A stretch of DNA of 64,000 nt. Origin: Butyricicoccus_A sp963620595. GTDB lineage: Bacteria; Bacillota; Clostridia; Oscillospirales; Butyricicoccaceae. Both the position numbers and the translations under genes were made by a program. The stretch covers positions 62,001 to 126,000 of the forward strand of contig CAVFAY010000001.1 of NCBI GenBank assembly GCA_963620595.1. The letters are read 5' to 3'. Of the stretch, positions 8,468-16,751 are shown piece by piece (within the stretch, counting starts at the first letter, position 1; every line of letters begins with the position of its first letter). Below the pieces are notes generated by a model. That model did no database searches. It was not told where the DNA came from and was given only the letters and a program-made list of their open reading frames with translations.

Positions 8468-9967
8468 ATGTTAAATGAAAGCATCAAAGCGCTGGTTGAT
8501 CATGCAGAACGCACAGGTCTGATTGAAAACGCAGATCGCGTATGGGCGGTTAACCGTCTGTTAGAGGTCATGCAGGTGGATACATACACGGAGCCGGAGC
8601 AGGCAACCAGCGGTAGTTTGGCAGAGATTTTGAACGACTTGTGTGACTGTGCATTGGAAACCGGTGCGCTCAAGCAAAACAGCATTGTGTATCGAGATTT
8701 GTTTGATACAGAGCTGATGGGAGCTTTGGTTCCCATGCCGAGTCAAATCCAGCAAATCTTCTTCTCTTTATATAAACAGGATCCGCAAAAGGCGACAGAT
8801 TGGTTTTACAAATTCTCTCAGGATACCAATTATATCCGAAGAGATCGTATTGCGAAGGATGTCAAATGGATTGCACCGACAGAATACGGCGATTTAGACA
8901 TTACCATCAACCTATCCAAGCCGGAAAAGGACCCAAAAGCGATTGCGGCAGCAAAGCTGCTGCCGCAGTCCGCTTATCCGAAGTGCTTACTGTGCAAGGA
9001 AAATGAAGGCTACGCCGGACGCATCAACCATCCGTCGCGGCAAAATCACCGCATCATTCCAGTGACGATCAACAACAGTCCGTGGTTTATGCAGTATTCT
9101 CCGTATGTATATTACAATGAGCACTGCATTGTGTTCAATTCGCAGCACACACCGATGAAGATCGAACCGGCAACCTTCCGCAAATTATTGGACTTTGTCA
9201 AGCAGTTTCCGCATTATTTTGTCGGTTCCAATGCTGACTTGCCGATTGTCGGCGGTTCGATTCTCGCTCATGACCATTTTCAGGGCGGTCATTACACTTT
9301 TGCCATGGAGCGTGCGCCAATCGAAACCAAATTGACTTTCAAGGGCTTTGAACAAATCGAAGCAGGCATTGTCAAGTGGCCGATGTCTGTCATTCGACTG
9401 AGAAGTAAGGATGATAATCAGCTTGTCGAACTGGCATCCAAGATTCTCGCCGCGTGGCGAGGATATACCGATAAAGATGTCTTTATCTTTGCCGAGACAG
9501 ACAGCGAGCCGCACAACACGATTACACCAATCGCGCGAATGCGGGACGGTAAGTTTGAGCTGGATCTGGTCTTGCGAAACAATATCACGACCAAGGAACA
9601 CCCGCTCGGCGTGTATCATCCGCATGCGCAGTTGCATCACATCAAGAAGGAAAACATCGGCTTAATTGAAGTGATGGGCTTGGCTGTTCTTCCGGCACGA
9701 CTGAAAACCGAACTTGCCGCCGTGGCAGATGCGCTGGTTTCCGGTGCAGATCTGACCGCAGACGAACACACAGCTCCTCATGCCGCTTGGGCAAACGAGC
9801 TGAAAACGCGCTATACCTTTACGAAGAAAAATGTCATGGACATCCTGCAAAAGGAAGTCGGTATCGTGTTTTCTCAGGTACTGGAGCACGCAGGCGTGTT
9901 CAAACGAGATGAAACAGGGAAACGGGCATTTTTGCGGTTTGTACAGTATGTAGGTGATAACACATGA
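8468..9967 (+). CDS. galT: UDP-glucose--hexose-1-phosphate uridylyltransferase, class II
   Basis: Transfers UMP from UDP-glucose to galactose-1-phosphate. The 499-residue protein is of the long Gram-positive GalT class, not the HIT-like E. coli class; the conserved ILAHDHFQGGHYTF segment (near residue 265-278) carries the histidines expected for catalysis. The ATG at 8468 follows GAGG (8455-8458). Its TGA overlaps the ATG of galM (ATGA at 9964), so the two are translationally coupled. Confidence 0.95.
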   Translation: MLNESIKALVDHAERTGLIENADRVWAVNRLLEVMQVDTYTEPEQATSGSLAEILNDLCDCALETGALKQNSIVYRDLFDTELMGALVPMPSQIQQIFFSLYKQDPQKATDWFYKFSQDTNYIRRDRIAKDVKWIAPTEYGDLDITINLSKPEKDPKAIAAAKLLPQSAYPKCLLCKENEGYAGRINHPSRQNHRIIPVTINNSPWFMQYSPYVYYNEHCIVFNSQHTPMKIEPATFRKLLDFVKQFPHYFVGSNADLPIVGGSILAHDHFQGGHYTFAMERAPIETKLTFKGFEQIEAGIVKWPMSVIRLRSKDDNQLVELASKILAAWRGYTDKDVFIFAETDSEPHNTITPIARMRDGKFELDLVLRNNITTKEHPLGVYHPHAQLHHIKKENIGLIEVMGLAVLPARLKTELAAVADALVSGADLTADEHTAPHAAWANELKTRYTFTKKNVMDILQKEVGIVFSQVLEHAGVFKRDETGKRAFLRFVQYVGDNT

Positions 9968-11004
9968 CGATAAAAGACAGCATGTTCGGCTATACGCACG
10001 ATGGGAAAGAAGTCAGACTGTACCGAATGCAGGATGGAGATTTCTCCGTTTCGGTATTATCACTAGGCGGCATCATTCAATCCCTTGTCGTTCCAGACAG
10101 GCTGGGACAACCGGTCGATGTTGTATTGGGCTTTGACCATGTTGCAGATTATGAAAAACAAGATTGTTACATTGGTGCAACAGTCGGTCGCTGTGCAAAT
10201 CGTATGCGAATAGAAAATATCATCTTAAATGATAAGAAGGTATTCTTGGCTAAAAATGATAAAGGTTATTGTCACTTGCACGGCGGTATTTCCGGATTCA
10301 ACCAAAAAATTTGGCAAGCAACGATACTGGAAGATCGGCTGATTCTCAAGTATACAAGTCCTGACAGAGAAGAAGGATATCCCGGTACATTATGTGCGTC
10401 GATTACATACCGGCTCAAAGATGGAACATTGACATTGCACTATCAAGCGGAGAGCGATCAGGATACCCTGTGCAGTTTGACGAATCACAGTTACTTCAAT
10501 TTGGCTGGTCATCAATCTGGACCTGTTGGGCTACAAAGGATTCAAGTTGCAGCGCATGCGTATACGCCGATAGAAGAACATGGATTACCGACAGGAAATA
10601 TTGAGCTGTTGAATGGAACGCCGTTATTTTTACAAAAAGAACGTTTCTTTTCAGAACTTTGGAGCGCGCCTTTTCCACAGATAGAGCTGGCAGGCGGATT
10701 GGATCACAACTATTTGATTGATGGAATTGGCTTGCGATGGGCTGCTCATGCGTGGTCAGAAAAAACGGGAATTACATTAGATGTTCAGACAGATATGCCG
10801 GGGCTGCAATTATATTCCGGAAATTACTTGGATCACACGCTTCCAAGGGGAAAAGGCGGCGCAAGATATGAAAAAAGATGCGGATTTTGTATAGAAACGC
10901 AGTATCCGCCTGATGCGATTCATTTTCCAAATTTCCCACAGCCGATTCTTCGATGCGGTGAAACGTATGACCACATCACGGCATTTCAATTTGGAATAAC
11001 ATAA
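9964..11004 (+). CDS. galM: Aldose 1-epimerase (mutarotase)
   Basis: Converts beta-D-galactose released by beta-galactosidase to the alpha anomer needed by galactokinase. The 346-residue protein shows the family's catalytic histidines in CHLHGG and TNHSYFNLAG, the GLDHNY motif, and the general-base glutamate in CIETQYPPDAIH near the C terminus. The start overlaps the galT stop. Local base use is a little more AT-rich than in galK-galT, but nothing suggests a foreign origin. Confidence 0.94.
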   Translation: MTIKDSMFGYTHDGKEVRLYRMQDGDFSVSVLSLGGIIQSLVVPDRLGQPVDVVLGFDHVADYEKQDCYIGATVGRCANRMRIENIILNDKKVFLAKNDKGYCHLHGGISGFNQKIWQATILEDRLILKYTSPDREEGYPGTLCASITYRLKDGTLTLHYQAESDQDTLCSLTNHSYFNLAGHQSGPVGLQRIQVAAHAYTPIEEHGLPTGNIELLNGTPLFLQKERFFSELWSAPFPQIELAGGLDHNYLIDGIGLRWAAHAWSEKTGITLDVQTDMPGLQLYSGNYLDHTLPRGKGGARYEKRCGFCIETQYPPDAIHFPNFPQPILRCGETYDHITAFQFGIT

Positions 11005-11024
11005 TAATAGATGAGGAGAATTAG

Positions 11025-11975
11025 ATGAAGCGGTATGCATATGGTGTCGATTTAGGAGGAACGACGATAAAAATCGGCTTGTTTTACGCATCTGGAGAAC
11101 AGGTATCACGATGGGAAATTCCGACCAAAAGTAAGAATCATGGCAAACAGTTATTGCCGGACATCGCGCGGGCGATTCAAAGCAATATGCAGATGTACGG
11201 TCTCCAGCCGCAGATGATTGAAGGCATTGGACTGGGAGTTCCGGGTGCGGTAAAAGATGAGAGTTATGTAGAACCCTGCGTAAATCTTGACGGATGGGGA
11301 AACTTAAATGCCGCGAAAGAGTTATCGAAGCTGTGCCAATTGCCGACCGTTGTATTGAATGATGCCAATGCAGCTGCATTGGGTGAAATGAGTCATGGTG
11401 GCGGCAAGGGTTATAACAACATTGTGTTTGTTACATTGGGAACTGGCGTTGGCGGCGGCATTATTATAGATGGAAAATTAGTTGCCGGGGCACATGGATC
11501 CGGCGGAGAAATCGGACATATCAAGGTCGGTGAATCGAACGACCGAATGTGTGGATGCGGAAATTTCGGATGCTTGGAGCAATATGCTTCGGCGACCGGA
11601 TTGGTATATCAAGCACAAAAATTGCTGCACAGTGATGATTATACAACGATGCTCCGAGATAATCCCAATTTGACCAGTAAATTTATCTTTGATTGCGCAA
11701 AACAGGGAGATGCAGTCGCATATGAGCTGGTGCATGATATGACAACCATGCTGGGAAAAGCATTGTCAGCAGTATCTTGCGTTTGTGATCCGGAAATCTT
11801 TGTTATTGGCGGCGGCGTTTCGCGTGCGGGAGATATTATTATTGATGAAACCCGCAAAGCCTTTCAGCAATATGCATTTCCGGCAGCACGGGATACCCGT
11901 TTTGCGTTGGCAAAGCTGGGAAATGATGCCGGCATGTATGGCGCGATGCATATGGCAGTTTACGGTAAGAAATAG
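11025..11975 (+). CDS. glcK: ROK-family glucokinase
   Basis: Phosphorylates glucose with ATP. The 316-residue ROK protein has the N-terminal phosphate loop VDLGGTTIKIG, the DANAAALGE catalytic segment (Asp about residue 109), GTGVGGGIIIDG, the GEIGH motif and the zinc site CGCGNFGCLEQYAS. No N-terminal helix-turn-helix is present, so it is a kinase rather than a ROK repressor. Its place between galM and lacZ makes sense: lactose cleavage yields free glucose in the cytoplasm. ATG 11025 follows a GAGGAG site at 11011-11016. Confidence 0.93.
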   Translation: MKRYAYGVDLGGTTIKIGLFYASGEQVSRWEIPTKSKNHGKQLLPDIARAIQSNMQMYGLQPQMIEGIGLGVPGAVKDESYVEPCVNLDGWGNLNAAKELSKLCQLPTVVLNDANAAALGEMSHGGGKGYNNIVFVTLGTGVGGGIIIDGKLVAGAHGSGGEIGHIKVGESNDRMCGCGNFGCLEQYASATGLVYQAQKLLHSDDYTTMLRDNPNLTSKFIFDCAKQGDAVAYELVHDMTTMLGKALSAVSCVCDPEIFVIGGGVSRAGDIIIDETRKAFQQYAFPAARDTRFALAKLGNDAGMYGAMHMAVYGKK

Positions 11976-12061
11976 ACAGGTATGTACTGTTTATGATAGA
12001 GAGATTTTGTACGAACACAGGATATCCATGTGTTTGCAACAGGAAAAAGGAGGTAGGAAAC

Positions 12062-15000
12062 ATGATTGTTCCGAGACATTATGAGGATTTGCATGTTTTG
12101 CATGAAAACACCATGCCAAATCGTGCATATTATATTCCAGCATCGGAGCGAATGGACAATCTTGTGACGGAACGGACGCAGTCCGACCGCATGCATCTGC
12201 TGAATGGAAATTGGACATTCCGATATTACAGCAGCATTCATGATTTGCAGGAGCCGTTTTTCGCTTGTGATTCTGCATTGGAGGGCTTTGGGAGCATTCC
12301 TGTACCGAGTGTTTGGCAGAATCACGGATATGATCATCAGCAATACACCAACATTCGGTATCCATTTCCCTTGGATCCGCCGTATGTCCCAGAAGACAAT
12401 CCATGCGGTGCTTATGTACATACCTTTCAGTATCATAAGCACTCAACCGCACCAAAAACGTTTTTGAATTTTGAAGGTGTCGATTCTTGCTTTTATGTTT
12501 GGCTGAATGGCGCTTATGTCGGATACAGTCAAGTGTCTCATTCGACCAGTGAATTTGACGTCACAGCCTTTCTGACAGAAGGCGAAAATAGACTGGCAGT
12601 CTTGGTTCTTAAGTGGTGTGATGGAAGTTATCTGGAAGATCAGGATAAATTCCGCATGAGCGGTATTTTCCGTGACGTATATCTGCTGGATCGTCCACAG
12701 AATTGTATTTTTGACTATTTTGTAACGACAGAGATGCAGCAGGATGCGGCAGATGTTCGCATTCGTCTCAACTATTTAGGCGATGCTGTGCCGACCCATG
12801 CAGAGCTGTATGATGAACACGGTGCGCTGATTGGCGAGGCAGACGCGGAAGAAAAGAAGGATGGAGACTATACGCATGAGATGCGTATTTCTATCGAGCA
12901 TCCGATGCTGTGGAATCCGGAAGATCCGCATCTGTATTCTCTGATTCTGACGACAGAAAACGAAGTGATTACAGACCGCGTTGGAGTTCGTGAAATTCAT
13001 GTAGAAGGCACGGTTATTTATGTCAACGGAAAGCAGATTAAATTCCGCGGCGTGAATCGACATGATTCCGATCCTGTTACAGGTTTTACGATCAGCTTAG
13101 CACAGATGAAAAAGGATCTGTACTTAATCAAGCAGCATAACTTCAACGCAATCCGAACCAGCCATTATCCGAATGCCCCGCAGTTCTACCAGTTATGCGA
13201 TGAATATGGATTCTTCGTTGTGGATGAAGCGGATCATGAAAGCCACGGTGCTTCACAGATTTATTGTGAACACAATGATGTTTGGGATGAGCATATTGCC
13301 GTTTGGAATGAGCCATTTGCTGACAATGTAGAATGGCTGGAGCCGACAATGGATCGAACCGAACGCTGTGTCATGCGAGATAAAAATCGTCCGTGCGTTG
13401 TCATTTGGTCGATGGGCAATGAGAGTGCATATGGCTGCACATTCGAAAAGGCTTTGGAATGGACAAAGAAATTTGATCCAACCCGCCTGACGCATTATGA
13501 GAGTTCATACTACTACAACCGCAAAAAGAAGTATGATTTTTCCAACATCGACATGTACAGCATGATGTATCGCACCATTGAGACTGCAATGGAAGATATG
13601 AAGGACGTTCCGGACAAGCCGTATTTACTTGTAGAATACAGCCATGCGATGGGCAACGGCCCTGGAGATCTGGAAGATTACTTCCACTTTTTCCAAGCTG
13701 TAGATCAGTCATGCGGCGGCTTTGTTTGGGAATGGTGTGACCATGCAATTTATAAAGGCACCGCAGAGAACGGTAAGGCAATGTATTGGTATGGCGGAGA
13801 TCATGGAGAATATCCGCACGACAGCAATTTCTGCTTAGATGGTCTGGTATTTCCGGACAGAACACCGGGAACCGGTGTTATTGAGTATAAAAATGTCTAT
13901 CGTCCGGCTCGTATCTCTTCGTATGATACCCAGAATGGAAAGGCAATCATCCATAACTATATGGATTTTGTCGATCTAAAAGATTATTGTACTGCAACAT
14001 ATCATGTAACCTGCGATGGAAAGACGGTAGATTCAGGAACCGTGGAACTGCCGTCCACTCTGCCGAGAACAGAGTCGGAATTTTATCTTCCGATTGAAAT
14101 TCCGCAGAACGGTCGCTGCTTCCTGAAGATCATGTATCAATTAAAGCACGGAACAGAAATTCGTCCACAAGGCTTTGCACTTGGTTTTGATGAAATTCCA
14201 CTGCCAAATCGCAATGAACAGAATCAGTTGAGCGCGGAACTGTGGGCAGCACACGCTGCTCCTTCGGAAGAAATGCCAACCGTTGGTGAGTCGGATCGTT
14301 ATCTGACGATTCTGACGAAATCGTATACCTATGTATACAATAAGCTGACCGGTGTATTCCAATCCATGGTATATCATGGAAGAGAATTGTTAATGCATCC
14401 GATGAATGTCAACATCTGGCGGGCGCCGACGGATAACGATAAGAAAATCAAGCTGGAATGGATGGATGCACAATATGACCGCTGTATGACGCGCGGATAT
14501 ACGACTGCATATCAGGTGACAAACAGCGGCGTGCAGATTCACACCATGATGTCTATGCTTGCTCCGTCTGTACAGCGATTTATGGATATTGATACTATCT
14601 GGACAATCGCAAATGATGGTGCTGTCACTGTCAACATGAAGGTTAAGCGGGATATGAATTATCCGGAACTGCCCCGATTTGGTATTCGGCTGTTCCTGCC
14701 GAAAGAACTGAATCAGGTTACGTATTGCGGTATTGGTCCGATGGAAAGCTATTGTGATAAGCGTATTGCCGGAAGCTATGGCGTATATCATGATACCGTA
14801 GCGGAGATGCATGAAGATTATATTCGCCCACAGGAAAATGGAAGTCATTGCGGATGCGACTATGTTGTTGTGGCAGATGACACCATGATGCTGACAGCTG
14901 TGAGCGCGAAATCGTTCTCATTCAACGCATCGATATATACACAGGAAGAAATGACGAAAAAGAACCACAATTATGAACTCGTTCCGTGTGGAAGCACTGT

Positions 15001-15127
15001 TTTTTGTCTGGATTATGCACAGGCGGGCATTGGTTCCCAGAGCTGTGGTCCGAAATTGATGGAACAATATCGTCTGGACGATGAGGCTTTTACATTTGAG
15101 ATGAAGCTGATTCCGGAACTGAGATGA
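12062..15127 (+). CDS. lacZ: Beta-galactosidase, glycoside hydrolase family 2
   Basis: Cytoplasmic hydrolysis of lactose to glucose and galactose. The 1021-residue protein has the LacZ order: sugar-binding jelly roll, Ig-like domain, TIM barrel, second Ig-like domain and C-terminal beta-galactosidase small-chain domain (WRAPTDND near residue 785). The acid/base glutamate is in SMGNESAYG (near 453) and the nucleophile in LVEYSHAMGNG (near 524). An in-frame upstream extension is rejected in favour of ATG 12062, which follows AAGGAGG at 12046-12052. The stop overlaps a possible ATG of the transporter gene. Confidence 0.97.
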   Translation: MIVPRHYEDLHVLHENTMPNRAYYIPASERMDNLVTERTQSDRMHLLNGNWTFRYYSSIHDLQEPFFACDSALEGFGSIPVPSVWQNHGYDHQQYTNIRYPFPLDPPYVPEDNPCGAYVHTFQYHKHSTAPKTFLNFEGVDSCFYVWLNGAYVGYSQVSHSTSEFDVTAFLTEGENRLAVLVLKWCDGSYLEDQDKFRMSGIFRDVYLLDRPQNCIFDYFVTTEMQQDAADVRIRLNYLGDAVPTHAELYDEHGALIGEADAEEKKDGDYTHEMRISIEHPMLWNPEDPHLYSLILTTENEVITDRVGVREIHVEGTVIYVNGKQIKFRGVNRHDSDPVTGFTISLAQMKKDLYLIKQHNFNAIRTSHYPNAPQFYQLCDEYGFFVVDEADHESHGASQIYCEHNDVWDEHIAVWNEPFADNVEWLEPTMDRTERCVMRDKNRPCVVIWSMGNESAYGCTFEKALEWTKKFDPTRLTHYESSYYYNRKKKYDFSNIDMYSMMYRTIETAMEDMKDVPDKPYLLVEYSHAMGNGPGDLEDYFHFFQAVDQSCGGFVWEWCDHAIYKGTAENGKAMYWYGGDHGEYPHDSNFCLDGLVFPDRTPGTGVIEYKNVYRPARISSYDTQNGKAIIHNYMDFVDLKDYCTATYHVTCDGKTVDSGTVELPSTLPRTESEFYLPIEIPQNGRCFLKIMYQLKHGTEIRPQGFALGFDEIPLPNRNEQNQLSAELWAAHAAPSEEMPTVGESDRYLTILTKSYTYVYNKLTGVFQSMVYHGRELLMHPMNVNIWRAPTDNDKKIKLEWMDAQYDRCMTRGYTTAYQVTNSGVQIHTMMSMLAPSVQRFMDIDTIWTIANDGAVTVNMKVKRDMNYPELPRFGIRLFLPKELNQVTYCGIGPMESYCDKRIAGSYGVYHDTVAEMHEDYIRPQENGSHCGCDYVVVADDTMMLTAVSAKSFSFNASIYTQEEMTKKNHNYELVPCGSTVFCLDYAQAGIGSQSCGPKLMEQYRLDDEAFTFEMKLIPELR

Positions 15128-15144
15128 GAACGGAGATAAGAGAT

Positions 15145-16521
15145 ATGGAGAAAAAATATTTAAAATGGTATAACAAGATAGGTTACGGCTCCGGTGACAT
15201 TGCCGGTTCCGGTGTATATAATTTCCTGGCAGCGTTCGTTATGCTGTATCTGACCACGACTATCGGATTAAACGCTGGTGTGATTGGTACGCTGATGATG
15301 TTGTCTAAGCTATGCGATGGCGTATCGGATATTTTCTTCGGTGCGATGATCGACAAAACGCGGTCAAAATTGGGACGTGCCCGTCCATGGATGCTGTATG
15401 GTTTCATTGGCTGTGCAATCACCCTGTCCTTAATCTTTGCGATTCCAACAAGCTGGGGCAAAACCGCGCAGTATGCCTACTTCTTTATCACATGTACCCT
15501 TCTCAATGCTGTATTTTATACAGCAAACAATGTGGCATATGGCACCCTGACCGCACTGATTACAAAGAACGGAAATGAACGCGTGCAGATGGGTTCGATT
15601 CGTTTTATGTTTTCGTACGGAACTGGCATGGTTGTACAGGCAGTTACAATTGGAGCTGTAACCTTCTTTGGCGGCGGAGCAGCAGGCTGGAGAACAGTCG
15701 CAATTATCTATTCCATCATCGGACTGATTTCCAATACCATTTCCTGCTTCTCCGTCAAGGAACTTCCCGATGAGGAACTGGATGACGAAGATACCATGGT
15801 GACAGAGGATGGAAAGGTAAAATACAGTCTCAAAGATGCTGCAAAAATGCTGCTCAAGAATAAGTACTACATTATGATTTGCGGTATTTATATTTTCCAG
15901 CAGATCTACGGTGCAATGATTAACGTTGGCGTTTTCTTCATGACGTATGTACTGGGAGATGAAAAGCTTCTGGGCACGTTTGCTGTAGCGATCAACGTTC
16001 CGATGATTATTGGTTTGCTTGTCACACCGTTTTTAGTAAAGAAACTCCATGGCATGTATAAGCTGAATCTGGTTGGATATATTCTTGGCACAATTTGCCG
16101 AGGCTTGGTTATCGTCGGTGCTATGATCGGCAGCATTCCAATGATGTTGGCTTGCTCTGCGCTGGCTTCGTTTGCAATCAGTCCTCTGCAGGGAGATTTG
16201 ACCGCACTGATTGCAGCATCGTCCGAATACACATATCTGACACAGAATAAGCGAATCGACGGCACGATGTTCTCTTGTTCGTCGTTTGGCACGAAGCTTG
16301 GCGGCGGTATTGGTACTGCACTTTCTGGCTGGCTGTTGGCGGCAAGCGGATTTATCAATGACGCAGCAGTACAGTCTGCCGGTTGTGTACGGATGATCTC
16401 TGTCATGTATCTGGTCATTCCGACCGTTATCAATCTTGTTATTGCTCTTGTCTTGTCTCGTTTGAAGGTTGAGCAGGCAAATGCTAAATTGGTAAGCGAA
16501 AAAGAGGCAAAGCAAGCATAA
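15145..16521 (+). CDS. Sugar:cation symporter of the GPH family, probably lactose/galactoside
   Basis: Twelve-helix inner-membrane carrier of the glycoside-pentoside-hexuronide family (MelB/LacS type), about 458 residues. N-terminal marks are the GYGSGDIAGSGVYNF segment and the loop MIDKTRSKLGRARPW, equivalent to the conserved D-x-T-x-S-K-x-G-R-x-R-P motif. There is no C-terminal IIA-like domain as in streptococcal LacS. I prefer ATG 15145 (GGAG at 15132-15135); ATG 15124 overlapping the lacZ stop is the alternative and would add seven residues. Last gene of the lac/gal operon, so lactose uptake is inferred from context. Confidence 0.88.
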   Translation: MEKKYLKWYNKIGYGSGDIAGSGVYNFLAAFVMLYLTTTIGLNAGVIGTLMMLSKLCDGVSDIFFGAMIDKTRSKLGRARPWMLYGFIGCAITLSLIFAIPTSWGKTAQYAYFFITCTLLNAVFYTANNVAYGTLTALITKNGNERVQMGSIRFMFSYGTGMVVQAVTIGAVTFFGGGAAGWRTVAIIYSIIGLISNTISCFSVKELPDEELDDEDTMVTEDGKVKYSLKDAAKMLLKNKYYIMICGIYIFQQIYGAMINVGVFFMTYVLGDEKLLGTFAVAINVPMIIGLLVTPFLVKKLHGMYKLNLVGYILGTICRGLVIVGAMIGSIPMMLACSALASFAISPLQGDLTALIAASSEYTYLTQNKRIDGTMFSCSSFGTKLGGGIGTALSGWLLAASGFINDAAVQSAGCVRMISVMYLVIPTVINLVIALVLSRLKVEQANAKLVSEKEAKQA

Positions 16522-16622
16522 CTCTCGTATTTTCGGTATGATTCTGTGTAAACACAAAAAATAAATTTACTGGAATAAACGACACGACTCACAGATGCAC
16601 AGAACATACGGATAATAATAGC

Positions 16623-16668
16623 AGCCCTCACACGGTTAGAATTTCTAGCGTGTGAGGGCTTTCTCTTG
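16623..16668 (+). terminator. Terminator of the lac/gal operon
   Basis: 12-bp perfect stem 16623-16634 with 16649-16660 (AGCCCTCACACG and its complement), inner TAGAA/TTCTA pair, followed by a short T-rich tract. Confidence 0.85.
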
Positions 16669-16751
16669 ATAAAAAAATCATTGTATGATAGTATAAATTT
16701 CAGCAAATATAAGATTTACTGTAAGAATACGCTTTTAATAAGGAGACGCTC

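Noticed and set aside
15906..16706. Minus-strand frame opposite the first GPH symporter
   Set aside because: Antisense shadow, no ribosome site, and it would cross the operon terminator.
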